From positions 124,001-188,000 of IMG/VR virus record IMGVR_UViG_3300042319_002138: 64,000 nucleotides of DNA. One strand, written 5' to 3'. Made by a program: the position numbers and the translations under genes. The notes below the pieces were generated by a model. That model was not told the origin of the DNA. It did not search any database and saw only the letters and a list, made by a program, of their open reading frames with translations. This document shows positions 38,196 to 46,186 of this stretch, piece after piece (the stretch's first letter is position 1; the number at the start of each line of letters is the position of its first letter). The stretch is from a virus.

Positions 38196-38618
38196 ATGAG
38201 TGTAAAGTATATTATCGACAACGCCGACAGTTTATTATCAGAACAAATAATAACGGGTGATTTATTAGTGACTAACATAATATCAGGAGCAACCTTTTAT
38301 GGTGATGGTTCTGGTTTAATTGGTGTTAGTGGTTCTTTTACTGGTGGTACTGTAACAGGACCTACTGAGTTTACAAGTGGTTTATCAGCTGACACAATTT
38401 ACGCCAATTATTTTATTGGGGACGGTTCTCAGTTAGCTGGGGTAGTTGGTCTTACTTATACCGATTTAGGGTTTACAGTAACATCACCGGCACCCTCAAC
38501 TATAAATCAAAATGTAGTTTTACCTTATAATTCAACAGTAACTTATCCAACACCTTTAACAGTTGACCCAGGTTTTTCTGTTACAGTACCATCTGGAACA
38601 ACATTATCAGTAATCTAA
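38196..38618 (+). CDS. Short tail-fibre-like protein
   Basis: A 140-residue protein. The N-terminal 50 residues (YIIDNADSLLSEQIITGDL, then GATFYGDGSGL) match the N-terminus of the gene at 39434, and Y/I-G-D-G-S-x-L occurs twice, a repeat typical of phage fibre shafts. The rest is Thr/Ser/Val-rich beta. Preceded by the ATATTTAT motif, so probably late. A virion fibre or decoration protein is likely. Confidence 0.7.
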   Translation: MSVKYIIDNADSLLSEQIITGDLLVTNIISGATFYGDGSGLIGVSGSFTGGTVTGPTEFTSGLSADTIYANYFIGDGSQLAGVVGLTYTDLGFTVTSPAPSTINQNVVLPYNSTVTYPTPLTVDPGFSVTVPSGTTLSVI

Positions 38619-38663
38619 TATATAAAATAATAATAAAATAATAATAAAATAAAAAAAAACAAA

Positions 38664-39410
38664 ATGAGTCAAATTAATGTAAATACAATAAATTCAGCTG
38701 GAGACCCAAGTATATCAATAAGTGTTCCGTTTAGATATTCATCATCAGTAGCTACAGGTGGTAGTTCTTCAGCTATAGGAAGTTCTGTTACAGCAACAGG
38801 TTCTGGTTCACATGCTGAAGGATGGCAAACTTTAGCTTCAGGAAATTTTGGTTCACATGCTGAGGGGTATCAAACTTCAGCAACAACACAATCATCACAC
38901 ACTGAGGGTTCACAAACTTTAGCTTCAGGAAATAACGCACACGCTGAAGGGGAACAAACTATAGCTTCTGGTGCTTCTTCACACGCTGAAGGGGAGGATA
39001 GTGTAGCTTCAGGTACTTCTTCACACGCTGAAGGTAAAACTACAATAGCATCGGGAAATTATTCACATTCACAAGGATACCAAACAACAGCGGGAGGTGA
39101 TTACTCACACGCGAGTGGTTCTGCTACTATTGCTAGTAATACATCTTCATTTATTCATTGTAATTCTGGTACTGTTGATGCTATTGCTGGAGCCGTTTTG
39201 GGTGGTACAAGTAATATTTTAACTAATACAGCTACAAATAGTGCTATTATAGGTGGTAATAATATTACAGGGTCAACATCAAACACAGTTTATGTACCAG
39301 AACTAGAAGTGACATCAGTTGGTTTTGGTATAATATTACAATCTTCTAATGGTACTAGATATAGAGTAACAGTATCGAATGGTGGTGCATTGACTGTAAC
39401 AGCAGCATAA
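38664..39410 (+). CDS. Fibre protein with YadA-head-like SHAEG repeats
   Basis: A 248-residue protein. From about residue 45 to 150 it repeats a 14-residue unit, S-H-A-E-G-x-x-T-x-A-S-G-x-x, seven or more times. This is the left-handed beta-roll pattern of trimeric autotransporter (YadA) heads and some phage fibres. The C-terminal part is Thr/Asn-rich. Likely a trimeric surface-binding fibre; the match to a host adhesin fold is by pattern only. Confidence 0.75.
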   Translation: MSQINVNTINSAGDPSISISVPFRYSSSVATGGSSSAIGSSVTATGSGSHAEGWQTLASGNFGSHAEGYQTSATTQSSHTEGSQTLASGNNAHAEGEQTIASGASSHAEGEDSVASGTSSHAEGKTTIASGNYSHSQGYQTTAGGDYSHASGSATIASNTSSFIHCNSGTVDAIAGAVLGGTSNILTNTATNSAIIGGNNITGSTSNTVYVPELEVTSVGFGIILQSSNGTRYRVTVSNGGALTVTAA

Positions 39411-39426
39411 AATTTATTAATAAAAA
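39410..39426 (+). promoter_or_regulatory. Candidate late-promoter motif (variant)
   Basis: AAATTTATTAATAAAAA starts 24 nt before the ATG at 39434, one mismatch from the ATATTTAT core. Confidence 0.4.
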
Positions 39427-39433
39427 GAAAATT

Positions 39434-39925
39434 ATGTCTACACAATACATTATTAATAATAACGACGGTCTATTATCTGGACAAACAATTAGTGGAGATT
39501 TAACGGTAACTAATTCTTTATCAGCCACAACATATTATGGTGATGGTTCTGGTTTAAGTAACATAGGAGTTAGCCAACCTTATAAAGTTTATACGGCTTT
39601 ATTAAATCAGGGTGGTGTTGGTATTGCTCCGACAGCTAGGGTATTAGAGAATACTTTAGGTGTTATAACTTGGGAGTATATCGATGCAGGTATATATTAT
39701 GGGACATTAACTAGTGCTTTTACACCTTCTAGTAGTGCTTTTACTTATGACAAAACAGTTGTGTTTGTACAAAGGTATCTATCTCTTTCTGCCGCAGGAG
39801 GTGGTAAAGATGTTGTTGCGTATAGGGGCAGTGATGAGAGTATTACTGTTGTAACAATGGACAATGTTGATTACATTAATAATGTTTTATATGAACAAGG
39901 AATAGAAATAAGGTTGTATGATTAA
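39434..39925 (+). CDS. Short tail-fibre-like protein, paralogue of gene at 38196
   Basis: A 163-residue protein. Its first 50 residues (QYIINNNDGLLSGQTISGDL, then ATTYYGDGSGL) parallel those of the gene at 38196; the C-terminal part differs. It ends just before a bidirectional terminator. Likely a fibre with a shared attachment domain and variable tip. Confidence 0.7.
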   Translation: MSTQYIINNNDGLLSGQTISGDLTVTNSLSATTYYGDGSGLSNIGVSQPYKVYTALLNQGGVGIAPTARVLENTLGVITWEYIDAGIYYGTLTSAFTPSSSAFTYDKTVVFVQRYLSLSAAGGGKDVVAYRGSDESITVVTMDNVDYINNVLYEQGIEIRLYD

Positions 39926-39931
39926 AATATA

Positions 39932-39964
39932 AAAAAACCACAATTAATGTTGTGGTTTTTTTTA
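39932..39964. terminator. Bidirectional terminator between convergent genes
   Basis: AAAAAACCACAA, loop TTAATG, TTGTGGTTTTTTTT. A-run and T-run on both flanks allow termination from either side; convergent genes end at 39925 (+) and 39965 (-). Confidence 0.85.
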
Positions 39965-40360
39965 TTATGGAACAAATATTTGTAATTGTCCAGCACTTAC
40001 AGTAAAATCAGGTTTTTTCATCACGGTGATTGTGACCAGATTCCAATGATTTGTTTCTAATTTTTCAGGATTAATAATAACATTTAAATTATCACCACCT
40101 TCTCTTGAAACTATAAATCTTCTATTAGGTCTTATTTCATTATCTATAATACTATAAATTATTTCATCTTTAGCATCCTCAAGTAGGTTAATAATGTCAT
40201 AATCATATATTTTTTCACCACTCCCGTGTCTCCATTTTCTTTGTGCTGTATGACCACCTGTATCATGATATAAGTCAAAAGTAAAAGTAATTTCACTACT
40301 TAACTCATGAAATTTTTCTTCCCTTAAGATAGTTTCTTTTATTAAAGATTTAATATTCAT
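39965..40360 (-). CDS. Hypothetical protein with N-terminal LIKE-type peptide
   Basis: A 131-residue protein on the minus strand. It begins M-N-I-K-S-L-I-K-E-T-I-L-R-E-E, the amphipathic N-terminal peptide repeated in several proteins of this region. The rest is alpha/beta with charged residues; no family recognised. A palindromic late-motif lies 5-18 nt upstream of its start. Possibly packaged into the phage head (inference from the peptide). Confidence 0.7.
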   Translation of the reverse strand: MNIKSLIKETILREEKFHELSSEITFTFDLYHDTGGHTAQRKWRHGSGEKIYDYDIINLLEDAKDEIIYSIIDNEIRPNRRFIVSREGGDNLNVIINPEKLETNHWNLVTITVMKKPDFTVSAGQLQIFVP

Positions 40361-40364
40361 ATTT

Positions 40365-40378
40365 TATAAATATTTATA
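40365..40378. promoter_or_regulatory. Palindromic bidirectional late-promoter candidate
   Basis: TATAAATATTTATA is a perfect palindrome between divergent genes. On the minus strand ATATTTAT lies 13 nt from the start at 40360; on the plus strand it lies 68 nt from the ATG at 40438. Confidence 0.5.
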
Positions 40379-40437
40379 TAAGTATTAAACGATATACTTT
40401 TAAAATAAAATTAATTAAAATTAAAAATAAAAAGGCT

Positions 40438-40767
40438 ATGAAAAAAATTATTGAGTTTGTAAAAAAATATAAAATCTACATTTTATCGGGATTATTATTT
40501 ATCTTCTTTTTCCGTTCTTGTATTAAATCAGGTGAGGTAAGAAAGTTGGATAAAATTAAAACTAAAAATGAAAGAGTTATTGATAGTTTAACTTCTGTTG
40601 TTAACGGACAAAAAGACACTATTAATAATATTTCTGAAGTAATTAGAATGGAAAAAATTAGAGTCCATAGAAATTATGATAATTATATTTCTTCTAAAGA
40701 CAGGGGTGACCAATTAATGGAACTCCATATGGTTGTGAAAAAAAATATTAAAGAACTAGAAAAATGA
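40438..40767 (+). CDS. Single-pass membrane protein with coiled coil, spanin-like
   Basis: A 109-residue protein. A basic N-terminus (MKKIIEFVKKYK) precedes one membrane segment (about residues 13-27, YILSGLLFIFFF), then a charged helical domain. N-in topology with a periplasmic coiled coil is what inner-membrane spanins show, and amidase follows two genes later, but no lipoprotein partner is clear. It overlaps the next gene by 4 bases. Confidence 0.65.
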   Translation: MKKIIEFVKKYKIYILSGLLFIFFFRSCIKSGEVRKLDKIKTKNERVIDSLTSVVNGQKDTINNISEVIRMEKIRVHRNYDNYISSKDRGDQLMELHMVVKKNIKELEK

Positions 40768-41723
40768 GAAAAATAATTAATTGGGTTAAGGACAACCCAA
40801 ACAGAAGTATGTTCTTGTTACCTATTATATTGGTAGCAGGAATTTCTATTTCACACGTTGTTTCTTGGTATGATATTACTAACCCATTTAGTTGGGCAGT
40901 TTACTTATCAGTCGCTATTGAAATAGGTGCTATGACAGCTTTGGTCGCAGCAACAAATAAAATGAAAGGTGGGGTTTGGTTTATGTTTGGATTGATTACA
41001 CTAATCCAAATGATTGGTAACATATTCTTCTCATTTAAAGAAATTGACGCAAACGGTTCTTTATTTAAATCTTGGGTTGAACTTACGGGTCCACTTTGGG
41101 ATATGATTGGTTCAGATTCTACCGATGTTGTTTCCATGAAAAGATGGTTGGCATTTTTAGAGGGTGGATTACTACCTATTATATCACTAACCTCACTACA
41201 TTTCTTTGTTAAGTATGAAAAATCTAATTCCCCAAAAAAGGAAGAGATTTCTCCAAATGAAGAGGTAATTACTGTAAATCAAGTACAAATTGAAGAAACC
41301 AATTCCCCAAAAGAAGATGAAAACTTGTTTCAAGAAGAGGTTTATTTACCTACAAAGGAAGAGGCTTTAATCGAAATAAATGAGACTCTTAATAAAGAGG
41401 TTAAAAAAGTTTGGGCAAAAGTTGAGGAATTAAGAGAAGAAAGTAAATTACCTGAAACAACAGAAGAGGATGATTCATCTGAACCTACCACTTTAGCTAA
41501 TTCTGAATATAGACTAGAAGAAATTAATGAGGAGGATGATGAACAACCATTGTTAGTTGAAGAAGAAAATCCTGAAGATGAAATAATTATTCCCATGACA
41601 GGAGACACTAGAGTAGTTGAAGTTGGAACAGATATTAAAGCTGGAAAAACTTTGGGTGATGAATTAACTAAAAGTTGGAATAGAATAATCAAAAAAAATA
41701 ACACTATCGATAGATTAGGTTAA
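40764..41723 (+). CDS. Multi-pass membrane protein with long acidic tail
   Basis: A 319-residue protein with about four membrane segments within residues 15-155 (for example MFLLPIILVAGISI, AVYLSVAIEIGAMTALVA, FMFGLITLIQMIGNIFF, LLPIISLTSLHFFV) and an acidic cytoplasmic-looking tail of 160 residues rich in Glu, Asn and Pro. Overlaps the amidase gene by TAATG. Could be a holin-like or host-membrane-remodelling protein; not assignable to a family. Confidence 0.7.
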   Translation: MRKIINWVKDNPNRSMFLLPIILVAGISISHVVSWYDITNPFSWAVYLSVAIEIGAMTALVAATNKMKGGVWFMFGLITLIQMIGNIFFSFKEIDANGSLFKSWVELTGPLWDMIGSDSTDVVSMKRWLAFLEGGLLPIISLTSLHFFVKYEKSNSPKKEEISPNEEVITVNQVQIEETNSPKEDENLFQEEVYLPTKEEALIEINETLNKEVKKVWAKVEELREESKLPETTEEDDSSEPTTLANSEYRLEEINEEDDEQPLLVEEENPEDEIIIPMTGDTRVVEVGTDIKAGKTLGDELTKSWNRIIKKNNTIDRLG

Positions 41724-42307
41724 TGATTAACGAAATATCATATCTTTTAGGTGAAAATAATTACTACAAACAAACCTACGAAAAAACTCAAATAGTAGTT
41801 GGTCATAATAGTAGAAAAGATATGCGTCACTACCATTCATGGATTAATAGGAGAAATGGTGGTTATAAAAAAACAGCCACCTTCTCAATAGATAAGGATG
41901 GTTCTATTTATAAACATTACGACCCAAAATACTATTCAGATTTTTTAGGTTGTGAACAAGATAAATGTAATATATCAATAGTATTAGTTAACGAAGGTTG
42001 GGTAAAATTAAACGATATGAACGTGTTTGTTGACTGGTTAGGGCATACTTATAGTAAAAATAGTGATTTATTAGAAAAGAATTGGAGGAACTATAAATAT
42101 TGGATAAAATACACCGAAAAACAGTTTGATTCCCTTAATTATTTAATAAATCATTTATGTGAAAACTATAATATTAAAAATAAATTTATTGGTCATAATG
42201 TTTATGATGAAAATATAGATTTATTTAAAGGAATAACTTTTAGGAGTAATTACTTTAAGGATATAACGGATGTAAGTCCGGCTTTTGAATTTGAAAAAAT
42301 AAAATAA
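41723..42307 (+). CDS. N-acetylmuramoyl-L-alanine amidase (endolysin)
   Basis: A 194-residue amidase_2 (T7 lysozyme-like) protein: first zinc His in IVVGHNS (H28), HYHSWINRR, FSIDKDGSIYKHYD, NISIVLVNEGW, and the later His in KFIGHNVYDE. It cuts the bond between muramic acid and the peptide stem. There is no signal peptide, so release needs a holin-type partner. It is one of at least three cell-wall enzymes in this region. Confidence 0.85.
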   Translation: MINEISYLLGENNYYKQTYEKTQIVVGHNSRKDMRHYHSWINRRNGGYKKTATFSIDKDGSIYKHYDPKYYSDFLGCEQDKCNISIVLVNEGWVKLNDMNVFVDWLGHTYSKNSDLLEKNWRNYKYWIKYTEKQFDSLNYLINHLCENYNIKNKFIGHNVYDENIDLFKGITFRSNYFKDITDVSPAFEFEKIK

Positions 42308-42308
42308 A

Positions 42309-42860
42309 ATGGATGATAGAAAATTTTTAGACAAAATTAGAAAATTACAAGAAAGTGGTCAAAAAATTGGTCTAACAGAATCTACTGTAGGTAAATCTAC
42401 ATTAAAAGACTCTAGTTTTAGAAGACTTTTAAAAGAGTACGAGGAAAATACTAATATACAAACAGTTGAACCTGACGAACAAAGAGACGAAGAAAATAAG
42501 TTTAAAGATACTGTATCTAAATTGGTTAAATTTAACCCAATTAAGGTACATAAAGAAAACGTTGAGTGGTCAGGAAATCTTGTAAGAGAAAAGATTCAAT
42601 GGAACTACTCACTAGATGAAAAAATTGGTTGTTATATTCAATCAATGACAGATGGAGGTACTTCAGCACCAATTCAATTAACGGATGATACTTTAGAAGT
42701 TATTAAAAAACTTAGAGGTTATTATGATGTATGGAGTGATGAATGGTCAGCAAGATTAACGGGTGGTTCAGCAGAAGAAACAACCGAAGAAACACCAGTA
42801 GAAACTGCACCCACAGAAGCAGGTACAGAAGGTAAAGAAACAGGAGGATTTGGATTTTAA
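42309..42860 (+). CDS. Hypothetical protein with acidic PTE-rich tail
   Basis: A 183-residue protein. A helical N-terminus is followed by a compact central part and a low-complexity Thr/Glu/Ala tail from about residue 153 ending G-G-F-G-F. Such tails are common in phage head core/scaffold proteins. No family recognised. Confidence 0.65.
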   Translation: MDDRKFLDKIRKLQESGQKIGLTESTVGKSTLKDSSFRRLLKEYEENTNIQTVEPDEQRDEENKFKDTVSKLVKFNPIKVHKENVEWSGNLVREKIQWNYSLDEKIGCYIQSMTDGGTSAPIQLTDDTLEVIKKLRGYYDVWSDEWSARLTGGSAEETTEETPVETAPTEAGTEGKETGGFGF

Positions 42861-42862
42861 TT

Positions 42863-43669
42863 ATGAAAGGTATTAATTTAAAAGACACCATTTTATTTGG
42901 TGGTATTATGTTTTTAATCATTTTACTTATGATGAGTAGATGTGAAAAAACTAAAATGGAAAAAGACTTGTATGAACAAGTTAGAGCAACAAATAAAGAA
43001 ATTGTTAAAAACAGTAAACTAATAAAAGAAAAAGACGGGCAATACTCTAAGTTTGTCAATAATTTCAACGACCAAAAAGATTTACTTAAACAATTAAAGG
43101 AAGAAAATAAAGATTTATATAAAACAATCAAAAAAAGTGATGAAAAACTTTTAATGATTAATAATACATTGATTACACTAGAAGGACAAGTTTCGGAAGG
43201 TTTTGGTAAAATTAATCCTAGTGATAGTAATTTAATTGATTTAAAATTAAAATACCCTAACGACAAAGATTGGTTTATTTCTTGGGATGGTACAGTACAT
43301 AAGAAGACAGCTTTCTATAAAGGTGACTGGACTTTTGGTAAATTACCTTTACAGATTATTTTAACTGAAACAGATAAAGGTATATGGAATAGTAGATTAA
43401 TTGGACCAGAATGGTTAAAGGTTGATAAAATGGAGGTTAATGCTATTAAACCTGAAGACATTACATCACCATATGTACCACAACCACGTAATTTTGGACT
43501 TATGTTAGGTGGTGGTTATGTAAAAGGATTTGCTAATCCAACAACTAACGCACTTTCAATAGGTATAGGTGGGTTCTTTAAAAATCATTCAGTAATAGTT
43601 AATGGAACAACTAATAGTACGATAGGCTTTAATTATTATTACAGATTTGTTACTTTTAAGAAAAAATAA
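42863..43669 (+). CDS. Membrane-anchored coiled-coil protein with beta C-terminus
   Basis: A 268-residue protein: one membrane segment (about residues 9-24, TILFGGIMFLIILLMM), coiled coil (about 30-110), then a beta-rich domain ending with alternating strands (GLMLGGGYVKGF, LSIGIGGFF, GFNYYYRFV) that resemble an outer-membrane beta barrel edge. The layout, inner-membrane anchor plus outer-membrane-like end, suits an envelope-spanning lysis factor. Inference; no lipobox (the Cys follows Arg). Confidence 0.65.
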   Translation: MKGINLKDTILFGGIMFLIILLMMSRCEKTKMEKDLYEQVRATNKEIVKNSKLIKEKDGQYSKFVNNFNDQKDLLKQLKEENKDLYKTIKKSDEKLLMINNTLITLEGQVSEGFGKINPSDSNLIDLKLKYPNDKDWFISWDGTVHKKTAFYKGDWTFGKLPLQIILTETDKGIWNSRLIGPEWLKVDKMEVNAIKPEDITSPYVPQPRNFGLMLGGGYVKGFANPTTNALSIGIGGFFKNHSVIVNGTTNSTIGFNYYYRFVTFKKK

Positions 43670-43674
43670 TTGTC

Positions 43675-44001
43675 ATGAGTAGTAATTTACAGGTTAAAAG
43701 ATTAATAGAAGAAATACAAGAAAACAGTCACAAAAAAGTTATTGTTTACGCATTAGATGGTTGTCCAGCGTGTGAAGAGTTTAAAAGTAAGATTGATAAA
43801 ATAGGTCTTGTTTTTGAAAATATCGGTATGGATGGTAACGACGTTATGTGGAAAATGTTAAGTGAAAAAGGTGGTAGTGACTTTGTTCCACAAGTTGAAG
43901 TGGAGGGTTATTTGATTAAAGAGGAAGAATATGAAACTGTTAATGAGTTGGTTAGTAAGACCTTATCGAGACTCTTAGAACGAAAAATTATAATTAAATA
44001 A
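43675..44001 (+). CDS. Glutaredoxin-like protein
   Basis: A 108-residue thioredoxin-fold protein with strand VIVYALDG, active site CPAC (about residues 30-33), and the cis-Pro motif in FVPQVEVEG. Phage glutaredoxins (T4 nrdC) reduce ribonucleotide reductase or protein disulphides. Many tail proteins here are Cys-rich, so disulphide handling is another possibility. A terminator follows. Confidence 0.8.
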   Translation: MSSNLQVKRLIEEIQENSHKKVIVYALDGCPACEEFKSKIDKIGLVFENIGMDGNDVMWKMLSEKGGSDFVPQVEVEGYLIKEEEYETVNELVSKTLSRLLERKIIIK

Positions 44002-44011
44002 TTAAAAAATT

Positions 44012-44041
44012 AAAACCACTTAAAATTTAGGTGGTTTTTTT
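44012..44041 (+). terminator. Rho-independent terminator after glutaredoxin gene
   Basis: AAACCACTTAAA pairs with TTTAGGTGGTTT (one G-U pair) with a tight loop, followed by Ts. Confidence 0.75.
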
Positions 44042-44052
44042 ATGCTCAGAAG

Positions 44053-44071
44053 ATATTTATCTAATAAATAA
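44053..44071 (+). promoter_or_regulatory. Candidate late-promoter motif
   Basis: ATATTTATCTAATAAATAA just after the terminator, 44 nt before the ATG at 44097. Confidence 0.45.
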
Positions 44072-44096
44072 TAATCGATTATTAAAAAAACACAAA

Positions 44097-44261
44097 ATGG
44101 CAAAGGTATTAAGATACAATGAAGAAGAATTCGTAACTCTATTAGAGAACATCGTAAAAAGAGTTAAAAAAGAACAAATGTTAGAAGAGGCTAGAAAAAA
44201 TAGAAAAGCTAACCTATCTGAAAATTTCAATAGACTTAGAGAAAGAAGAAGTCGTAATTAA
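44097..44261 (+). CDS. Small basic helical protein
   Basis: A 54-residue protein, start ATG 44097 (M-A-K-V-L-R-Y-N). The frame is open further upstream but through the terminator and promoter. Arg/Lys/Glu-rich helices ending R-E-R-R-S-R-N. Could bind nucleic acid or act as a head core peptide. Function unknown. Confidence 0.6.
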   Translation: MAKVLRYNEEEFVTLLENIVKRVKKEQMLEEARKNRKANLSENFNRLRERRSRN

Positions 44262-44263
44262 TA

Positions 44264-44533
44264 ATGAAAAGTCTTATTAAACAAGTCCTTAAGGAAGAAC
44301 TAACTCGTGCCGATAAAGCTGAAATTAAAAAAATAGCAAGGACCGAGTTTGAAGACATGCTTAAAAGTTCCAACATCAAATCAAAGATAGAGGATATTGT
44401 TAAAAAACAACTTAAAAACGATAAAGCAACCCAAAAAGAAGTTGCTGATATCACACAAAAAGTATTAGTACAATTCTATAAAACCCTTTGGACTAGAAGA
44501 AGTTTTTGGGCTAATAAATTAGATAACATATAA
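44264..44533 (+). CDS. Helical protein with N-terminal LIKE-type peptide
   Basis: An 89-residue, nearly all-helical protein that begins M-K-S-L-I-K-Q-V-L-K-E-E, the recurring N-terminal peptide. Alternating Lys and Asp/Glu. It overlaps the next gene by TAATG. Possible head-internal or core protein (inference). Confidence 0.65.
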   Translation: MKSLIKQVLKEELTRADKAEIKKIARTEFEDMLKSSNIKSKIEDIVKKQLKNDKATQKEVADITQKVLVQFYKTLWTRRSFWANKLDNI

Positions 44534-46161
44534 TGTCATATAATTTAATTAATAGAGACCCAATAGCTAAAGTAGGGATGAGAATCCGTATGGGTGAATT
44601 TGATGCCAACAATCCATCTAAAAAAAATTCTGAATGGAAACCTGATGTAAGTGCAGTAAAAAAAGATTTAGAAGGTACTATATATAAAATAGATGACATT
44701 GGTACCTTACATGTTAAGTGGGACAACGGGAGTACAATGGGGATTATACCTAATATAGACACTTATACGTTATTACCATCTTTAAAAGACCAGGTAGATT
44801 TTAATGTTTTTGAGGCTGAAGATAAACCTATTTTAAATAATAGTAAGGCAACTCCAGCAGGAAAAAATCTATCAAAAAAGTTTAAAGCACCAATGAAAAA
44901 ACTTGGTGTAAAATCTGAATCTGAGGAAAAAAATCTATCAAAAGAGGTTGATTGTGAAATGTGTGACCATTCTTGGGACATAGAACCAAAAGAAAAACAC
45001 CCATACTTATGTCATGATTGTGGTTACGATAACAAATCTAAAAAATATAACTACAAAGAACTTGAAAACTTTCGGAAGAAACATAAAAAAGAGGGTGAGT
45101 TAGAAGAAACTATGACAGCCGGTGGAGGAAATGGTTTAGCTGGTGCATCAGGTTATGCATTTACAGGTTCATTAGGTGGTACCAAAAAAACAAACGAAAA
45201 CAAAATCATTAAAGTAAAAGATTTAATGAAAGAAGAAACTACCACAAGTGCTATTTCAGCAACGGTAGATTTTGTGGTAGCTAATTTATTGGGTTGGGGT
45301 ACAAAGGAGGATATGAGTCCACCTTGGCCTTCACCTAAAAGAAAAGCTGATAATAATGAAATAGAAGATTGGTGGTGGCAAAAAATACCAACATACAATG
45401 GTGGTGTTATAACAGACCCTTATGCCAAAACAAACGAAACTTGGGACGACGACCAATTAGAGGTTCATATTGACGGTGATATGACGCAATTTCAAAAAGA
45501 CGTTTATAAAAACCCTAAAAAATATAAACAATCTGTTATTACAATTGACAAGGGGTTTGACCTTAACGTTAGTCCACCAAATAATGATTGGAAAACATCA
45601 TTACAAAAAGGGGTAACTTTAAAAAACCAAAAATCAGAAGAACCCGCTGAACATTTTCGTAATAGACACTATTCAAGAACCATCAAGAAAGAAGAGGTAT
45701 CTAATTTTGTAAATGATTTACTTTCAGAATCTAAGAAAAAAGAAAAGGAAAAAGAGGATTTAGAAGAAACAACAACATTTGGTTCTGTATTTGGTGGTGG
45801 TTTCCCTGTAGGTCCTGCTTTTGCAGCTAAGAAAGGGAAATGGACACCATCTAAAAAACCTATATGGAAAGGTGGTAAAATCATCCAAAGATTAGATAAT
45901 ACTGGTATTCTAGGTGAAAACACTTTATTTACTGAAATAAATAAAATTAAGTTTGTCCCAAAAGGAGGTAAATTTGTTAAGATTAAAGACAAATGTGCTA
46001 AATATAATAACCAACCATGGTGTAGTCAGGGAGCAATAGATAAACCTTTAGAACTTAGTAATAATACCTTTGAAAGTATTAAAAAAGTCTCTAAAGAAAC
46101 TGGTTTACCTTTTAATATTATCTTAGATAAAATCAAATTAAAGATACTAAACAATAAATAA
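44533..46161 (+). CDS. Multidomain protein with DUF4314-like barrel and zinc ribbon
   Basis: A 542-residue protein. Residues about 13-75 read like DUF4314 (VGMRIRMG...GTIYKIDDIGTLHVKWDNG). A zinc ribbon follows (CEMC, CHDC, residues about 142-165). Then come Glu-rich linkers with LMKEETTT and Gly/Phe-rich patches (GGGNGLAGASGYAFTG; GGGFPVGPAFAAKKGKW), alternating with compact parts. The patchwork and its setting among LIKE-peptide genes suggest a head core or virion-internal protein that may be cleaved; this is inference. Confidence 0.7.
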   Translation: MSYNLINRDPIAKVGMRIRMGEFDANNPSKKNSEWKPDVSAVKKDLEGTIYKIDDIGTLHVKWDNGSTMGIIPNIDTYTLLPSLKDQVDFNVFEAEDKPILNNSKATPAGKNLSKKFKAPMKKLGVKSESEEKNLSKEVDCEMCDHSWDIEPKEKHPYLCHDCGYDNKSKKYNYKELENFRKKHKKEGELEETMTAGGGNGLAGASGYAFTGSLGGTKKTNENKIIKVKDLMKEETTTSAISATVDFVVANLLGWGTKEDMSPPWPSPKRKADNNEIEDWWWQKIPTYNGGVITDPYAKTNETWDDDQLEVHIDGDMTQFQKDVYKNPKKYKQSVITIDKGFDLNVSPPNNDWKTSLQKGVTLKNQKSEEPAEHFRNRHYSRTIKKEEVSNFVNDLLSESKKKEKEKEDLEETTTFGSVFGGGFPVGPAFAAKKGKWTPSKKPIWKGGKIIQRLDNTGILGENTLFTEINKIKFVPKGGKFVKIKDKCAKYNNQPWCSQGAIDKPLELSNNTFESIKKVSKETGLPFNIILDKIKLKILNNK

Positions 46162-46163
46162 AG

Positions 46164-46181
46164 ATATTTATAATAAAAACA
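46164..46181 (+). promoter_or_regulatory. Candidate late-promoter motif
   Basis: ATATTTATAATAAAAACA, 23 nt before the ATG at 46187. Confidence 0.5.
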
Positions 46182-46186
46182 TAGAC

